Of a stretch of 52,609 bases of DNA, positions 34,135 to 42,152 are shown one piece after another; the stretch's first letter is position 1, and each line of letters begins with the position of its first letter. This DNA is from Deltaproteobacteria bacterium (GTDB lineage: Bacteria; Desulfobacterota; Binatia; DP-6): the NCBI GenBank assembly GCA_005879585.1, contig VBKG01000337.1, positions 1 through 52,609 of the forward strand. The letters are read 5' to 3'. The notes beneath the pieces are model-generated. The model searched no databases, was not told where the DNA came from, and worked only from the letters and a program-made list of their open reading frames with translations. Both the position numbers and the translations under genes were made by a program.

Positions 34135-35386
34135 CGTCCTGGCCGTCGAGCGGCTGACGTTCGGCTTCGACGCGCTCGCGCACCGCGACCGTCAGGTGGT
34201 CTTCGTGCCCTACGGCGCGCCGGGCGACCACGTCGTGGCGGAGACCGTGGAGCGCCACGCGCAATTCGTCCGCGCCCGGATCGTCGAGGTGGCGGAGCCG
34301 GGGCCGGCGCGTGTGCTGCCCGGTTGCCGCTACTTCCCGACCTGCGGCGGCTGTCAGTGGCAACACGTGGCGCCGCCCGCACAGCGCGACGCGAAGGCGG
34401 CGATCGTCGCCGAGCAGCTCGCGCGCACCGCCGGCGTGCGCGACGCCGAGGTCCTGCCGACGCTCGCAGCCCGCGACTGGCAGTACCGCGCGCGCATCAC
34501 GCTCGTCGTCGAGGGACGCCGCGCGGGCTACCACCGCGCGCGCTCCCACCGCCTGCTCGAGGTGGAGGACTGCCCGATCGCGGACCCCGTGCTCTCCGCC
34601 CACCTCGACGCCGCCCGCGACTGGGTCGGGGCCCTGCGCGTGCCGCTCCGGCGCGTGTCGCTCGCGGTGGCGCCCGGCGGCGTCGTCCTCACGGCGATCG
34701 CGAGCGCGCTGCCCGGCACCCACGACCTCGAGGTGACGACGGAGCTGCTCGCGCGCATGCCGACCGTCCGCGGCGCTGTCCTCGCCGACGCGCGGGCCGA
34801 GCGGCGGCTCGTCGCCGGCGATCCGCGCGTCCGCGTCGCGCTCGAGCCGGGGCTCGACCTCGAGGTGCCGGCCGACGTCTTCACGCAGGTGAACCCGGAC
34901 GCCAACCGCCTGCTCGTGGCGTCGGTCATCGCGCTCGGCGGCTTCGCGCCAGGCGAACGCGTGCTCGACCTGTATGCGGGGGCCGGCAACTTCACGCTGC
35001 CGATCGCGCGCCGGGGCGCGTGCGTCGTCGGCATCGAGCGGAATCCCGTCGCTGCCGCGGCCGGACCCCGCAATGCGCTGCGGCTCGGCCTCGGCGGCGT
35101 CGCGTTCGAGACGGGTGCGGTGCACGACGCGCTTGCACGCCGCGCGCCGGGAAGCGTCGATGCCGTCGTGCTCGACCCGCCGCGCGCCGGCGCAGCCGAC
35201 GCGATCGCCGCGCTCGTCGCGCTCCGGAGCCGTCGGATCGTCTACGTCTCGTGCGATCCAGCCACCCTCGCACGCGACGTGCGTCTCCTTGCAGCACACG
35301 GCTATCGCGTCGCGCGCGTGCAGCCGATCGATCTCTTTCCGCAGACGTTCCACGTCGAAGCGGTCACGTCGTTGCTGTTGACTTGA
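34127..35386 (+). CDS. 23S rRNA/tRNA (uracil-5)-methyltransferase, RlmD/TrmA family
   Basis: 419 residues. N-terminal TRAM domain (about 1-60), then [4Fe-4S] cysteines C67, C73, C76 (GCRYFPTCGGCQWQH) and a fourth near 149 (EDCPIAD), then the SAM-binding DLYAGAGNFTLPIA, DPPRAG motif and the nucleophile in VSCDPATLARD (about 375). Typical of RlmCD/RlmD-type uracil-5 methylases; whether the target is U1939, U747 or tRNA U54 cannot be told. TTG start at 34127 overlaps the previous stop by eight bases. Confidence 0.87.
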   Translation: MTDVLAVERLTFGFDALAHRDRQVVFVPYGAPGDHVVAETVERHAQFVRARIVEVAEPGPARVLPGCRYFPTCGGCQWQHVAPPAQRDAKAAIVAEQLARTAGVRDAEVLPTLAARDWQYRARITLVVEGRRAGYHRARSHRLLEVEDCPIADPVLSAHLDAARDWVGALRVPLRRVSLAVAPGGVVLTAIASALPGTHDLEVTTELLARMPTVRGAVLADARAERRLVAGDPRVRVALEPGLDLEVPADVFTQVNPDANRLLVASVIALGGFAPGERVLDLYAGAGNFTLPIARRGACVVGIERNPVAAAAGPRNALRLGLGGVAFETGAVHDALARRAPGSVDAVVLDPPRAGAADAIAALVALRSRRIVYVSCDPATLARDVRLLAAHGYRVARVQPIDLFPQTFHVEAVTSLLLT

Positions 35387-35406
35387 AGAAGGTGCGCCCC
35401 TATCCT
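35378..35406 (+). promoter_or_regulatory. Sigma70 promoter for the 82-residue gene
   Basis: TTGACT (35378-35383), 17 bases, TATCCT (35401-35406). It overlaps the end of the methyltransferase gene and would start transcription near 35413, giving a leader of about 45 bases with GGAGG at 35442. Confidence 0.6.
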
Positions 35407-35457
35407 CGGCTCTTCGCGTTGGGGTGCGTCGCCGCGCCCCCGGAGGTGATGGCGCCG

Positions 35458-35706
35458 ATGCCCAAACAGCACGAGAAGCCAGCCCGCCCCAAGGTCACCA
35501 TCATCCCGGGCCGTGGGGTGAGCCAGACCATCAACTACCTGCTCGAGGACCGCGACGACCTCGAGTGGCTGGTGGCGGTGGGGCGGAACAAGAGCGGCGA
35601 GATCTTCTTCTACGACACGGGCGGCGACATCGTCGAAGATCTCGGCACCCTCGAGTACCTGAAGGAACGCATCACCCGGGCGCACTTCGGCGACGAGCCG
35701 GAGTAG
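35458..35706 (+). CDS. Hypothetical protein, 82 residues
   Basis: Soluble small protein starting MPKQHEKPARPKVTIIPGRG, with a central YLLEDRDDLEWLVAVGRNKS and a charged end (EYLKERITRAHFGDEPE). It is mixed alpha/beta by pattern; no family recognised. ATG 35458 has GGAGG 11 bases upstream; ATG 35449 is an alternative but sits too close to the ribosome site. It has its own promoter match. The stop is directly against the stop of the convergent Rieske gene. Confidence 0.6.
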   Translation: MPKQHEKPARPKVTIIPGRGVSQTINYLLEDRDDLEWLVAVGRNKSGEIFFYDTGGDIVEDLGTLEYLKERITRAHFGDEPE

Positions 35707-36060
35707 TCAGTCGTCGGGCAGCGACGCGGGGCAGTCGCCGAGGATCCGGTCGCCCTCGACGCGGAGCGGAATGCGGTGGAGGCGCCGCCCGCAGGGCGGT
35801 CCTGCGACGCATTCGCCGGTGTCGGGCAGGTAGTACGCGCCGTGCGTGGCGCACTGCACGAAGCGCCCGTCCTCGGTGAAGAACTGGTTCTCGACCCAGT
35901 CGAGGCTCATCGGCACGTGGCGGCAGCGGTTCACGTAGGCGTGGTGCTGGCCGGCCCAGTTGAGCACGAAGCCCTCGAGCTCGAGCCCGTTGCACTGGAA
36001 GACGAACTTCTTGGTCTCCCCGGGATGGAGCTCGCCGACGTGCGCGACCGTTACCGTCAT
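35707..36060 (-). CDS. Rieske [2Fe-2S] domain protein
   Basis: 117 residues consisting of one Rieske domain. Ligands C46-x-H48 (NRCRHVP) and C70-x2-H73 (QCATHGAYY) are all present, with 21 residues between the pairs. Electron-transfer ferredoxin or small-subunit role; no oxygenase is adjacent. ATG 36060 follows the VWA protein stop by 20 bases, so it probably ends the long minus-strand operon. Confidence 0.85.
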   Translation of the reverse strand: MTVTVAHVGELHPGETKKFVFQCNGLELEGFVLNWAGQHHAYVNRCRHVPMSLDWVENQFFTEDGRFVQCATHGAYYLPDTGECVAGPPCGRRLHRIPLRVEGDRILGDCPASLPDD

Positions 36061-36080
36061 GCCGCGCGCATTCTACCGCC

Positions 36081-37196
36081 TCACAGCGTCTGCCGCACGG
36101 CGGCAACGAGCGCCGACAGGTCGACGCACTCGAACACCGCGTCGCACGCGGGAGCGTAGCGCGAGAGCACGCTGTCGCCCGTGTCCCAGCGGGCGCGCGG
36201 TTCCGGCACGATCCAGACGAGCCGTTCGACGCGATCGCCGACGGCGCGGAGCAGCTCGGCCCGCGGCGGCCGGCGGTTGTTGCGCGCGTCGCCGAGGACG
36301 AGGAGCAGCGTCGACCGCGTCAGCACGTCCCGATGTGTGTGCCAGAGCTCGTCGAGCACGCGGCCGAAGTCGGAGCGCGCGTGGAGGTCGAGTACGCCCT
36401 CGGGCGCGACATGCCCGTCCTCGATCGAGACCGCGCAGAGGCGGTCGACGTATGCGAAGAGGTGGCTCCGCCGGAACCACCCGGCCGCCGGGGCGATCAG
36501 CCCGAGGAGCAGCTCGCTCGCCGCTGCGACGGAGCCCGAGAGATCGCAGAGCACCACGAGGTCCGGACGTCCGGGGCGGCGGGCGCGGAAGCGCGGGCGC
36601 GCGGGCACGCCACCCATCGCGAGGGACGACCGAATCGTCCGCCGGAAGTCGAGCCGGCCGCGGCGCGCCTGTCGCTCGCGACGGGCGAGCCGCGCCCGCA
36701 GCCCGCGCCCGAGCTCGCGGACGACGTCGCGCGCCTCCTGCACGTCGCGGGCGGTGAACTCGCGGAACGGGAGCCGTATGAGCGCGAGCCGCCGCGCGAC
36801 GCGACCGCGGCGGGCTTCGCTCGCGTCCCGCGGCATCTCGCGCCGCCGTGCGCGGCGTGGGATGTCGCCCGGCTCCTCGCGCAGACTGCCGCGTCCCGCC
36901 GCCGTCCCCTGCCCGCTCGCTCTGGTCGCTGCGCCGTCTCCGCCGGCGACGCGCTTCCGACGCTTCCCCGCCTCGCGCGCCGCCCCGACGAGCGGGAATG
37001 CGGCGTCGAACAGCCGGTCGAAGAGTGGCCGATCGTCCTCGTTCTTCACCAGGCACGCGGCGAGCGACTCGCGCAGGACCTCGCGCTCGACGCCCGCCGC
37101 GGCGACCGCGCGCGCCGCGTCCATCGTCTCGGCGACCGAGACGTCGACGCCCTCGGCACGCAGCGTCTGGACGAAGTCGAGGATGCGCGCGCGCAT
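36081..37196 (-). CDS. VWA domain protein, CoxE-like
   Basis: 371 residues. N-terminal region has a short helical part, then a strongly basic stretch (residues about 95-200, rich in Arg). The C-terminal VWA domain begins DLVVLCDLSGSVAAASELLL, a MIDAS-type DxSxS metal site. CoxE-like proteins act with MoxR AAA ATPases to insert metals or mature enzymes; the moxR gene is two genes upstream, which supports that pairing. Partner substrate unknown. ATG 37196. Confidence 0.82.
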   Translation of the reverse strand: MRARILDFVQTLRAEGVDVSVAETMDAARAVAAAGVEREVLRESLAACLVKNEDDRPLFDRLFDAAFPLVGAAREAGKRRKRVAGGDGAATRASGQGTAAGRGSLREEPGDIPRRARRREMPRDASEARRGRVARRLALIRLPFREFTARDVQEARDVVRELGRGLRARLARRERQARRGRLDFRRTIRSSLAMGGVPARPRFRARRPGRPDLVVLCDLSGSVAAASELLLGLIAPAAGWFRRSHLFAYVDRLCAVSIEDGHVAPEGVLDLHARSDFGRVLDELWHTHRDVLTRSTLLLVLGDARNNRRPPRAELLRAVGDRVERLVWIVPEPRARWDTGDSVLSRYAPACDAVFECVDLSALVAAVRQTL

Positions 37197-37214
37197 CCCC
37201 GGGATGGTAGCGGC

Positions 37215-37532
37215 TCAGACGAAGACGAGCGACAGGAGGCGGGCCATCCACGGGATGAACGAGAAGAAGCCGTAGACCGTGGCGAGCAGCACCATCGACT
37301 GGCGCACGAACGGCCGGGGGCCGAGACGGCGGAGCAGCACGAGGAAGCCGCACGCCTTCGCCTTGAACAGGCAGAGCGTACCGGCGAGCCCGAGGTACGG
37401 GATGGCGCCCGCGACGAGCGGATTGCCTTCGCCCCAGAACCGAAGGCCGTGGTAGGTGGCCACCCCGTCGAAGATCTGCAGACAGAGGTTCAGGAGGAAC
37501 AGCTGGTGCAACCGTTGCTCGCTCGCATCCAT
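37215..37532 (-). CDS. DUF5658-type small membrane protein
   Basis: 105 residues with three or four membrane helices. The pattern LNLCLQIFDGVATYHGLRFWGEG with a conserved Asp and a following NP (GNPLVAGAIPYLG) matches DUF5658. Function unknown. It sits between moxR (57 bases upstream) and the VWA gene (18 bases downstream). Confidence 0.7.
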   Translation of the reverse strand: MDASEQRLHQLFLLNLCLQIFDGVATYHGLRFWGEGNPLVAGAIPYLGLAGTLCLFKAKACGFLVLLRRLGPRPFVRQSMVLLATVYGFFSFIPWMARLLSLVFV

Positions 37533-37589
37533 CCGGGCGGATGCCGCTGCAAGGGCGGTGCCAGGTGAGACGGAAAGCGCGCGGCCCCG

Positions 37590-38468
37590 TCAGGACCGCG
37601 CCGCCGCGGCAAGTAGCGTCGACACCTTGCTCTCCGCTTTGCGGAGGTCCTCCTCGTGCTTGACGATGAGTGCGAGGGTCTGGCGAACAGTTGCCGCATC
37701 GAGCTCGTGTACGCCGAGCGCGCAGAGGCCGCGGGCCCAGTCGAGCGTCTCGGCGATGCTCGGCGCCTTCCGGAGGTCGAGCTTCCGGAGACCCGCCACG
37801 AAGCGCGCCACCTGCACGCGGAGCCGCTCGTCGAGCTCGGGCACCTTGAGCGCGACGATCTCGGCCTCGGTGTCGGGGCCCGGGAAATCGACGAACAGAT
37901 GGAGGCACCGCCGGACGAGCGCCTCGGAGAGCTCGCGCGTCCGGTTGGAGGTGAGCACGACCACCGGCCGCTGCTGTGCCCGGATCGTGCCGAGCTCGGG
38001 CACGCTCACCTGGAAGTCGGAGAGGACCTCGAGGAGGAAGGCCTCGAACTCGGGATCGGCCTTGTCGACCTCGTCGATCAGGAGGACGACGGTGCGCGGC
38101 GCGGTGATGGCGCGCGAGAGCGGCCGCTCGAGCAGGAACTCGCGCGAGAAGATGTGGTGCGAGACCTCGTCCCAGCCGCGCCCCTCGGCGCGGTCGGCCT
38201 GGATCCGGAGCAGCTGCTTCTGGTAGTTCCACTCGAAGAGCGCCCGCGCCTCGTCGAGCCCCTCGTAGCACTGGAGCCGGACGAGGTCGGTCTGCAGCAT
38301 CTCGGCGAGCACCTTGGCGAGCTCGGTCTTCCCGGCGCCGGCCGGTCCCTCGGCGAGCAGCGGCTTCTCGAGGACGAGCGCCAGGAAGACCGCCGTCTCG
38401 ACCCGCGCGTTCGTGATGTAGCGCGCGGCGCGGAGCCCGTCGCGCACCTGCTCGCGCGTCACGTCCAT
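37590..38468 (-). CDS. MoxR-family AAA+ ATPase
   Basis: 292 residues. Walker A GPAGAGKTE (residues 41-49), Walker B VVLLIDEVDKAD (about 130-141), sensor 1 VVVLTSNRTRE and arginine-finger region RRCLHLFVDFPGPD. MoxR proteins are chaperone-like ATPases that act with VWA partners in cofactor insertion and complex assembly; the CoxE-like VWA is nearby. ATG 38468 shares one base with the DUF309 stop (TGATG). Confidence 0.9.
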   Translation of the reverse strand: MDVTREQVRDGLRAARYITNARVETAVFLALVLEKPLLAEGPAGAGKTELAKVLAEMLQTDLVRLQCYEGLDEARALFEWNYQKQLLRIQADRAEGRGWDEVSHHIFSREFLLERPLSRAITAPRTVVLLIDEVDKADPEFEAFLLEVLSDFQVSVPELGTIRAQQRPVVVLTSNRTRELSEALVRRCLHLFVDFPGPDTEAEIVALKVPELDERLRVQVARFVAGLRKLDLRKAPSIAETLDWARGLCALGVHELDAATVRQTLALIVKHEEDLRKAESKVSTLLAAAARS

Positions 38469-38857
38469 CAGCGGATGCGCGGCAGTCGCGCGCGGTCGAG
38501 GAAGCGGTGCGGCCGGGCGACCGTGCGGAGCCATGCGATGCACGCGTCGACGTCCGCGACGAGCGCGTCGACGTCGACGCCGTGTGCGGCCGGCCGGTAG
38601 TCGTCGAGCGCGACCAACGCCTGCGCGAGGAGGTGCACCGCGCCGCGCGTCGCGCCGCGGCGCGTGCGCAGGTGGAGTCCCGCGGCGAGCTGCACGAGCG
38701 CCTCGAGGAAGGCGCGGTCGGGCGACGCGGCGTCGCGCCATGCCGCCTCCCAGACCTGCTGCGCCTCGAGGTAGCGGCCGCGGTTGAACAGACGCACGCC
38801 GCTCGGGACGGCGGCGGCGACGTCGCGCGGGGCGTCGAGACGTCGGGCCGTGGTCAC
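38468..38857 (-). CDS. DUF309 domain protein
   Basis: 129 residues, GTG start at 38857 overlapping the thyX stop by four bases (GTGA). The family core FNRGRYLEAQQVWEAAWRD and ALVQLAAGLHLRTRRG are recognisable, although the usual HEVLE is QQVWE here. Helical protein of unknown function. Confidence 0.75.
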   Translation of the reverse strand: MTTARRLDAPRDVAAAVPSGVRLFNRGRYLEAQQVWEAAWRDAASPDRAFLEALVQLAAGLHLRTRRGATRGAVHLLAQALVALDDYRPAAHGVDVDALVADVDACIAWLRTVARPHRFLDRARLPRIR

Positions 38858-39834
38858 CTCCGGTCGACACGCGGCACCGCGGCCTCCATCTCGCGCGCGA
38901 AGTGCTCGGCGGGACGCGCGGCCGTGAGGTCGAGGTCGAAGTCCTCGTCGTCGCGAGCGTCGCCGATCTTCGCGAGGAGCTCGTCGACCTCGCGCTTGGA
39001 CAGCCCGAGGCGGGCGAGCTCCTCGGGCGTCACGCGCCCGGGTCGCGCCTCGAGCCCGCCGCCGGCGACGCCGACCAGGCGACGCAACGCATCGAGCTCG
39101 CCGCGCGAGAGGTGCGTCCCGCGGAACTCGTAGTCCACCCAGGCCTCGAAGCTGAGCGGCGCGACGCGCTTCAGCATCCCGGCGATCACGCGCGCGAAGA
39201 CACGGATCTCGTGCTGGGCATGCGGGTCCGCGCGCACGGTGAGGAAGTGGAAGAGGTTGTGGAGATCGATCTTCCAGTACCACTGGGTGTACGTCGAGAG
39301 CGGCAGGTCGATACGCGCCAGCTCGCGCGCGACGTCGCGCCCGACCAGCCACTCGTACTGCTCGGCGGCGAGACGGCGCAGCGACTCCCAGCGCGCGACG
39401 GCATCCGCGTGGGCCTCGGCCAGCGGCGCCCCGCCCCGCCCTTGCCGGTTGGTCTTGGCCTGCGCCTGGAACGCATCCGGCTCTGGGGTGTAGAACAGGA
39501 GAGGCAGCAAGCTGTATCTCCCGCTATACTCATTTAAATTCGCCGCCCTATGCCGCACCCACTGCCTGGCGACGAAGATCGGGAGCGCGCAGTGGAACTT
39601 GAGCTCCACCATCTCGCTCGGCGTCGTGTGGCGGTGGCGGCGGAGGTAGCGGATGAGGCCGCGCGTCTCGCTCGTGCGGCGGGTGCCGTAGCCGTACGAC
39701 ACGCGCGCCGCGCGCTCGACGTCCTCGTCGGAGCCCATGTAGTCGACGAGTGAGACGAACCCGTGGTCGAGGACCGGGAAGTAGAGCCCGAGGATCTCCT
39801 CCGCGGCCGGATTCGTCGGACGGCGCGTCTCCAC
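38854..39834 (-). CDS. thyX: Flavin-dependent thymidylate synthase
   Basis: Makes dTMP from dUMP with FAD, NADPH and methylenetetrahydrofolate; 326 residues. The ThyX signature RHR-x7-S is at R94-H95-R96 (RHRAANLNEYSGRYS). The family core ends near residue 265; the remaining ~60 residues are a charged extension not usual in ThyX (EELARLGLSKREVDELLAKI region). The GTG start at 39834 is the canonical position (METRRPTNPA). The signature is written in AT-rich, rare codons (CAT AGG ... AAT TTA AAT) unlike the rest of the gene. Confidence 0.92.
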   Translation of the reverse strand: METRRPTNPAAEEILGLYFPVLDHGFVSLVDYMGSDEDVERAARVSYGYGTRRTSETRGLIRYLRRHRHTTPSEMVELKFHCALPIFVARQWVRHRAANLNEYSGRYSLLPLLFYTPEPDAFQAQAKTNRQGRGGAPLAEAHADAVARWESLRRLAAEQYEWLVGRDVARELARIDLPLSTYTQWYWKIDLHNLFHFLTVRADPHAQHEIRVFARVIAGMLKRVAPLSFEAWVDYEFRGTHLSRGELDALRRLVGVAGGGLEARPGRVTPEELARLGLSKREVDELLAKIGDARDDEDFDLDLTAARPAEHFAREMEAAVPRVDRR

Positions 39835-39847
39835 GGTCAGCCCGCTA

Positions 39848-41038
39848 TCACACCCACGGAGGCCCGACGAGCGACAGCACGAGCCCCGTCGCGAGCTTCG
39901 GGTAGAAATACGTCGACTTCTCGCGCATGAGCTCGCCCGCAAGACACACGGCACGCACGGCGGCCATCGACGGCGGGTTCAGGAGAAACGCCGCCGCGGC
40001 ACGGCCGGTGCGCACGGCGTCGGCGGCCTCGTCGTCATCGTGCGTGAACTCGAGGGCAGCCGGATCCGCGCCGAGGATCGGCTCGAGGATGGCCTGGTGG
40101 AGAAGCTCGACGTCGAGCGTGCGAAGCGCGGCGGGCAGCGCCGCAAGCCGCGCGTGCGCGGTTGGACGCGGCCGCAGACGGAGGCGGCGGTCCGGGAGCA
40201 CGCAGTCGATCTCGCCCGCCCGGCGTCGCGCGGCCGGCAGCGGCTCGACCTCGAAGTCCGCGCGCAGGCTCGCGTCGAGATCGGGCGGCAGCGGAGCCCG
40301 AACGAGACGGTGCGTCGGCAGGATGACGACGCCCTCCTCCTCCATGTTCGCGAGGTAGGCGAGCACGAACGCCGCGGCGTCGTTGCCGCGCTGCTCGTCG
40401 CGGTACTCGAGTGCCGTCTCGTAGCGGTGGTGGCCGTCGGCGATGATGACGGTCTCGGGCGCGAGCGCGGCCTCGACGCGCGCGATGGCGGCCGGATCGG
40501 TCACACGCCAGAGCTGATGCCAGCCGTTCACGTCGATGACCGGCTCGCCGACGGGCCCGACGAGCTCCCGGACAGGCTCACGGGGACGCGCGTAGAGGCC
40601 GAAGATCGGGCTCAGGTTGGCGCCGGTGGCACGCAGGACCGCCAGGCGTTCGACCTTCGGGGCCGCCAGCGTGCGCTCATGGCGGCGAACGATGCCCCGC
40701 GCGTATTCTTCGAGACGCAGCCGGCAAAGAAGCCCGTCGCGCCGGCGAGTCGTGCCGTCGGGCAGGCTGAAGCGCTGCGAGTAGAGGTAGACCGCTGGCG
40801 TCCGGTCGCGGACGAGGATCCCGCGCTCCACCCAGTCGCGCAGCGTGCGCGCCGCCGCGGCCGCGCGATCGGCTTCCTGCGACAGGATCAGCCGGATGAC
40901 GTTGTAGGGACTCCGCGCGTGGAGCTCGGCCTGCTCGGACGGCGTGATGACGTCGTAGGGCGGGGCCAGGAGAGAGCCGACGTCGCCGGCGCGGGCCGGG
41001 TCGTAGCGGAGCGCCTCGAGCGGACGGACGACGGCCAT
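39848..41038 (-). CDS. DUF1015 family protein
   Basis: 396 residues. The family start RPLEALRYDPARAGDVGSLLAPPYDVI and the motif ADGHHRYETALEYRDE near residue 200 identify DUF1015. Members have been proposed as kinases, but I cannot confirm this from the sequence. ATG 41038 directly follows the tsaC stop. Encoded between tsaC and thyX. Confidence 0.88.
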   Translation of the reverse strand: MAVVRPLEALRYDPARAGDVGSLLAPPYDVITPSEQAELHARSPYNVIRLILSQEADRAAAAARTLRDWVERGILVRDRTPAVYLYSQRFSLPDGTTRRRDGLLCRLRLEEYARGIVRRHERTLAAPKVERLAVLRATGANLSPIFGLYARPREPVRELVGPVGEPVIDVNGWHQLWRVTDPAAIARVEAALAPETVIIADGHHRYETALEYRDEQRGNDAAAFVLAYLANMEEEGVVILPTHRLVRAPLPPDLDASLRADFEVEPLPAARRRAGEIDCVLPDRRLRLRPRPTAHARLAALPAALRTLDVELLHQAILEPILGADPAALEFTHDDDEAADAVRTGRAAAAFLLNPPSMAAVRAVCLAGELMREKSTYFYPKLATGLVLSLVGPPWV

Positions 41039-41638
41039 TCAGTCGCCCTCGAGCGCCCGCCGGAGCGCCTGCTCGGACACCGGCCCCGTGCGCAGGACGC
41101 GGACGCGGCCCTCCTCGAGCACGGCGACGGTCGACGCTCCGCCCGGCAGCTCGCCGCCATCGAGGTACACGGCGACGCCGTCGCCGAAGGTCGCGCGTGC
41201 CTCCTCGACGCGCCGCGGCGGCGTCCCGCGCGGCGGATTCGCGCTCGGCGCGGTGACCGGCCGGCCGAGCCCGGTGACGACGGCGGCGGCGACCGGATGG
41301 CCGGGGACGCGGACGCCGATCGTGCCCGAGCCGGCGGTGAGCGCCGCGGGCAGACGGTCGCGGGCAGCGAGCACGAGCGTCAACGGGCCGGGCCAGAAGC
41401 GCTCGGCGAGCCGCCGCGCGGGCGGCGGGATCTCCGCCGCCACCGTTTCCGCCATCGCCAGGCCCGCGACCAGCACGAGGATCGGCTTCTCCGGCTCTCG
41501 CCCCCGCACCGCCACGAGCCGCGCGACCGCGTCCTCGGAGAGCGCGTCGGCGCCGAGGCCGTAGACCGTCTCGGTGGGAAAGACGACGAGCTCCCCGGCG
41601 GCGAGCGCCGCGACCGCCGCCTCAGTCGTTGCTCTCAG
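41039..41638 (-). CDS. tsaC: Threonylcarbamoyl-AMP synthase (TsaC/Sua5/YrdC family)
   Basis: Makes threonylcarbamoyl-AMP for t6A37 in tRNA. About 199 residues: [64 protein letters not shown]. There is no Sua5 C-terminal extension, so it is the short TsaC type. No ATG, GTG or TTG exists in frame before the essential TETVYGLG motif; CTG at 41638 with GAGGAAG seven bases upstream is the most plausible start. The 5' end overlaps purE by 17 bases. Confidence 0.87.
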   Translation of the reverse strand: MRATTEAAVAALAAGELVVFPTETVYGLGADALSEDAVARLVAVRGREPEKPILVLVAGLAMAETVAAEIPPPARRLAERFWPGPLTLVLAARDRLPAALTAGSGTIGVRVPGHPVAAAVVTGLGRPVTAPSANPPRGTPPRRVEEARATFGDGVAVYLDGGELPGGASTVAVLEEGRVRVLRTGPVSEQALRRALEGD

Positions 41639-42152
41639 GCGAGATCTTCCTCTGCAGGCGGAGATTCTTCCCCTCGACGCTCTCGGCGAGCTCCGTCTTG
41701 AAGCGCTCGAGCCGCTCGCGGAGCGGACGGCTCCGGAGCGCCAGGATCTGCGCCGCCAGCACCGCCGCGTTCTCCGCCCCCGCGCGTCCGATCGCGACGG
41801 TGGCGACGGGGACGCCGCCCGGCATCTGCACGGTGGCGAGAAGCGCGTCGAACCCCTGGAGCGGCGTCGACGCCACCGGGACGCCGATGACCGGCAGCGT
41901 GGTGTAGGCCGCGACGACGCCGCCGAGGTGCGCGGCGCCGCCCGCACCGGCGATGATCACGGCGAGACCGCGCCGCCGTGCCGTCTGCGCGTACTGCATG
42001 ACGGCCTTCGGCGAACGGTGCGCCGAGACGACCTGCACCTCGTACGGGATCTCGAAGCTCGCGAGCCGCTCCGCGGCGCCCTCCATCGTGTCCCAGTCGC
42101 TGTCGCTGCCCATCAGGATGCCGACCTGCGGCCGGCCGTCACGCACCGCCAT
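41622..42152 (-). CDS. purE: N5-carboxyaminoimidazole ribonucleotide mutase
   Basis: Class I PurE, 176 residues. Signature [29 protein letters not shown] and the [25 protein letters not shown] loop are complete. Converts N5-CAIR to CAIR in purine synthesis. A C-terminal extension of about 15 residues is charged. ATG 42152 overlaps the purD stop by 14 bases. purK is not adjacent. Confidence 0.94.
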   Translation of the reverse strand: MAVRDGRPQVGILMGSDSDWDTMEGAAERLASFEIPYEVQVVSAHRSPKAVMQYAQTARRRGLAVIIAGAGGAAHLGGVVAAYTTLPVIGVPVASTPLQGFDALLATVQMPGGVPVATVAIGRAGAENAAVLAAQILALRSRPLRERLERFKTELAESVEGKNLRLQRKISPESND

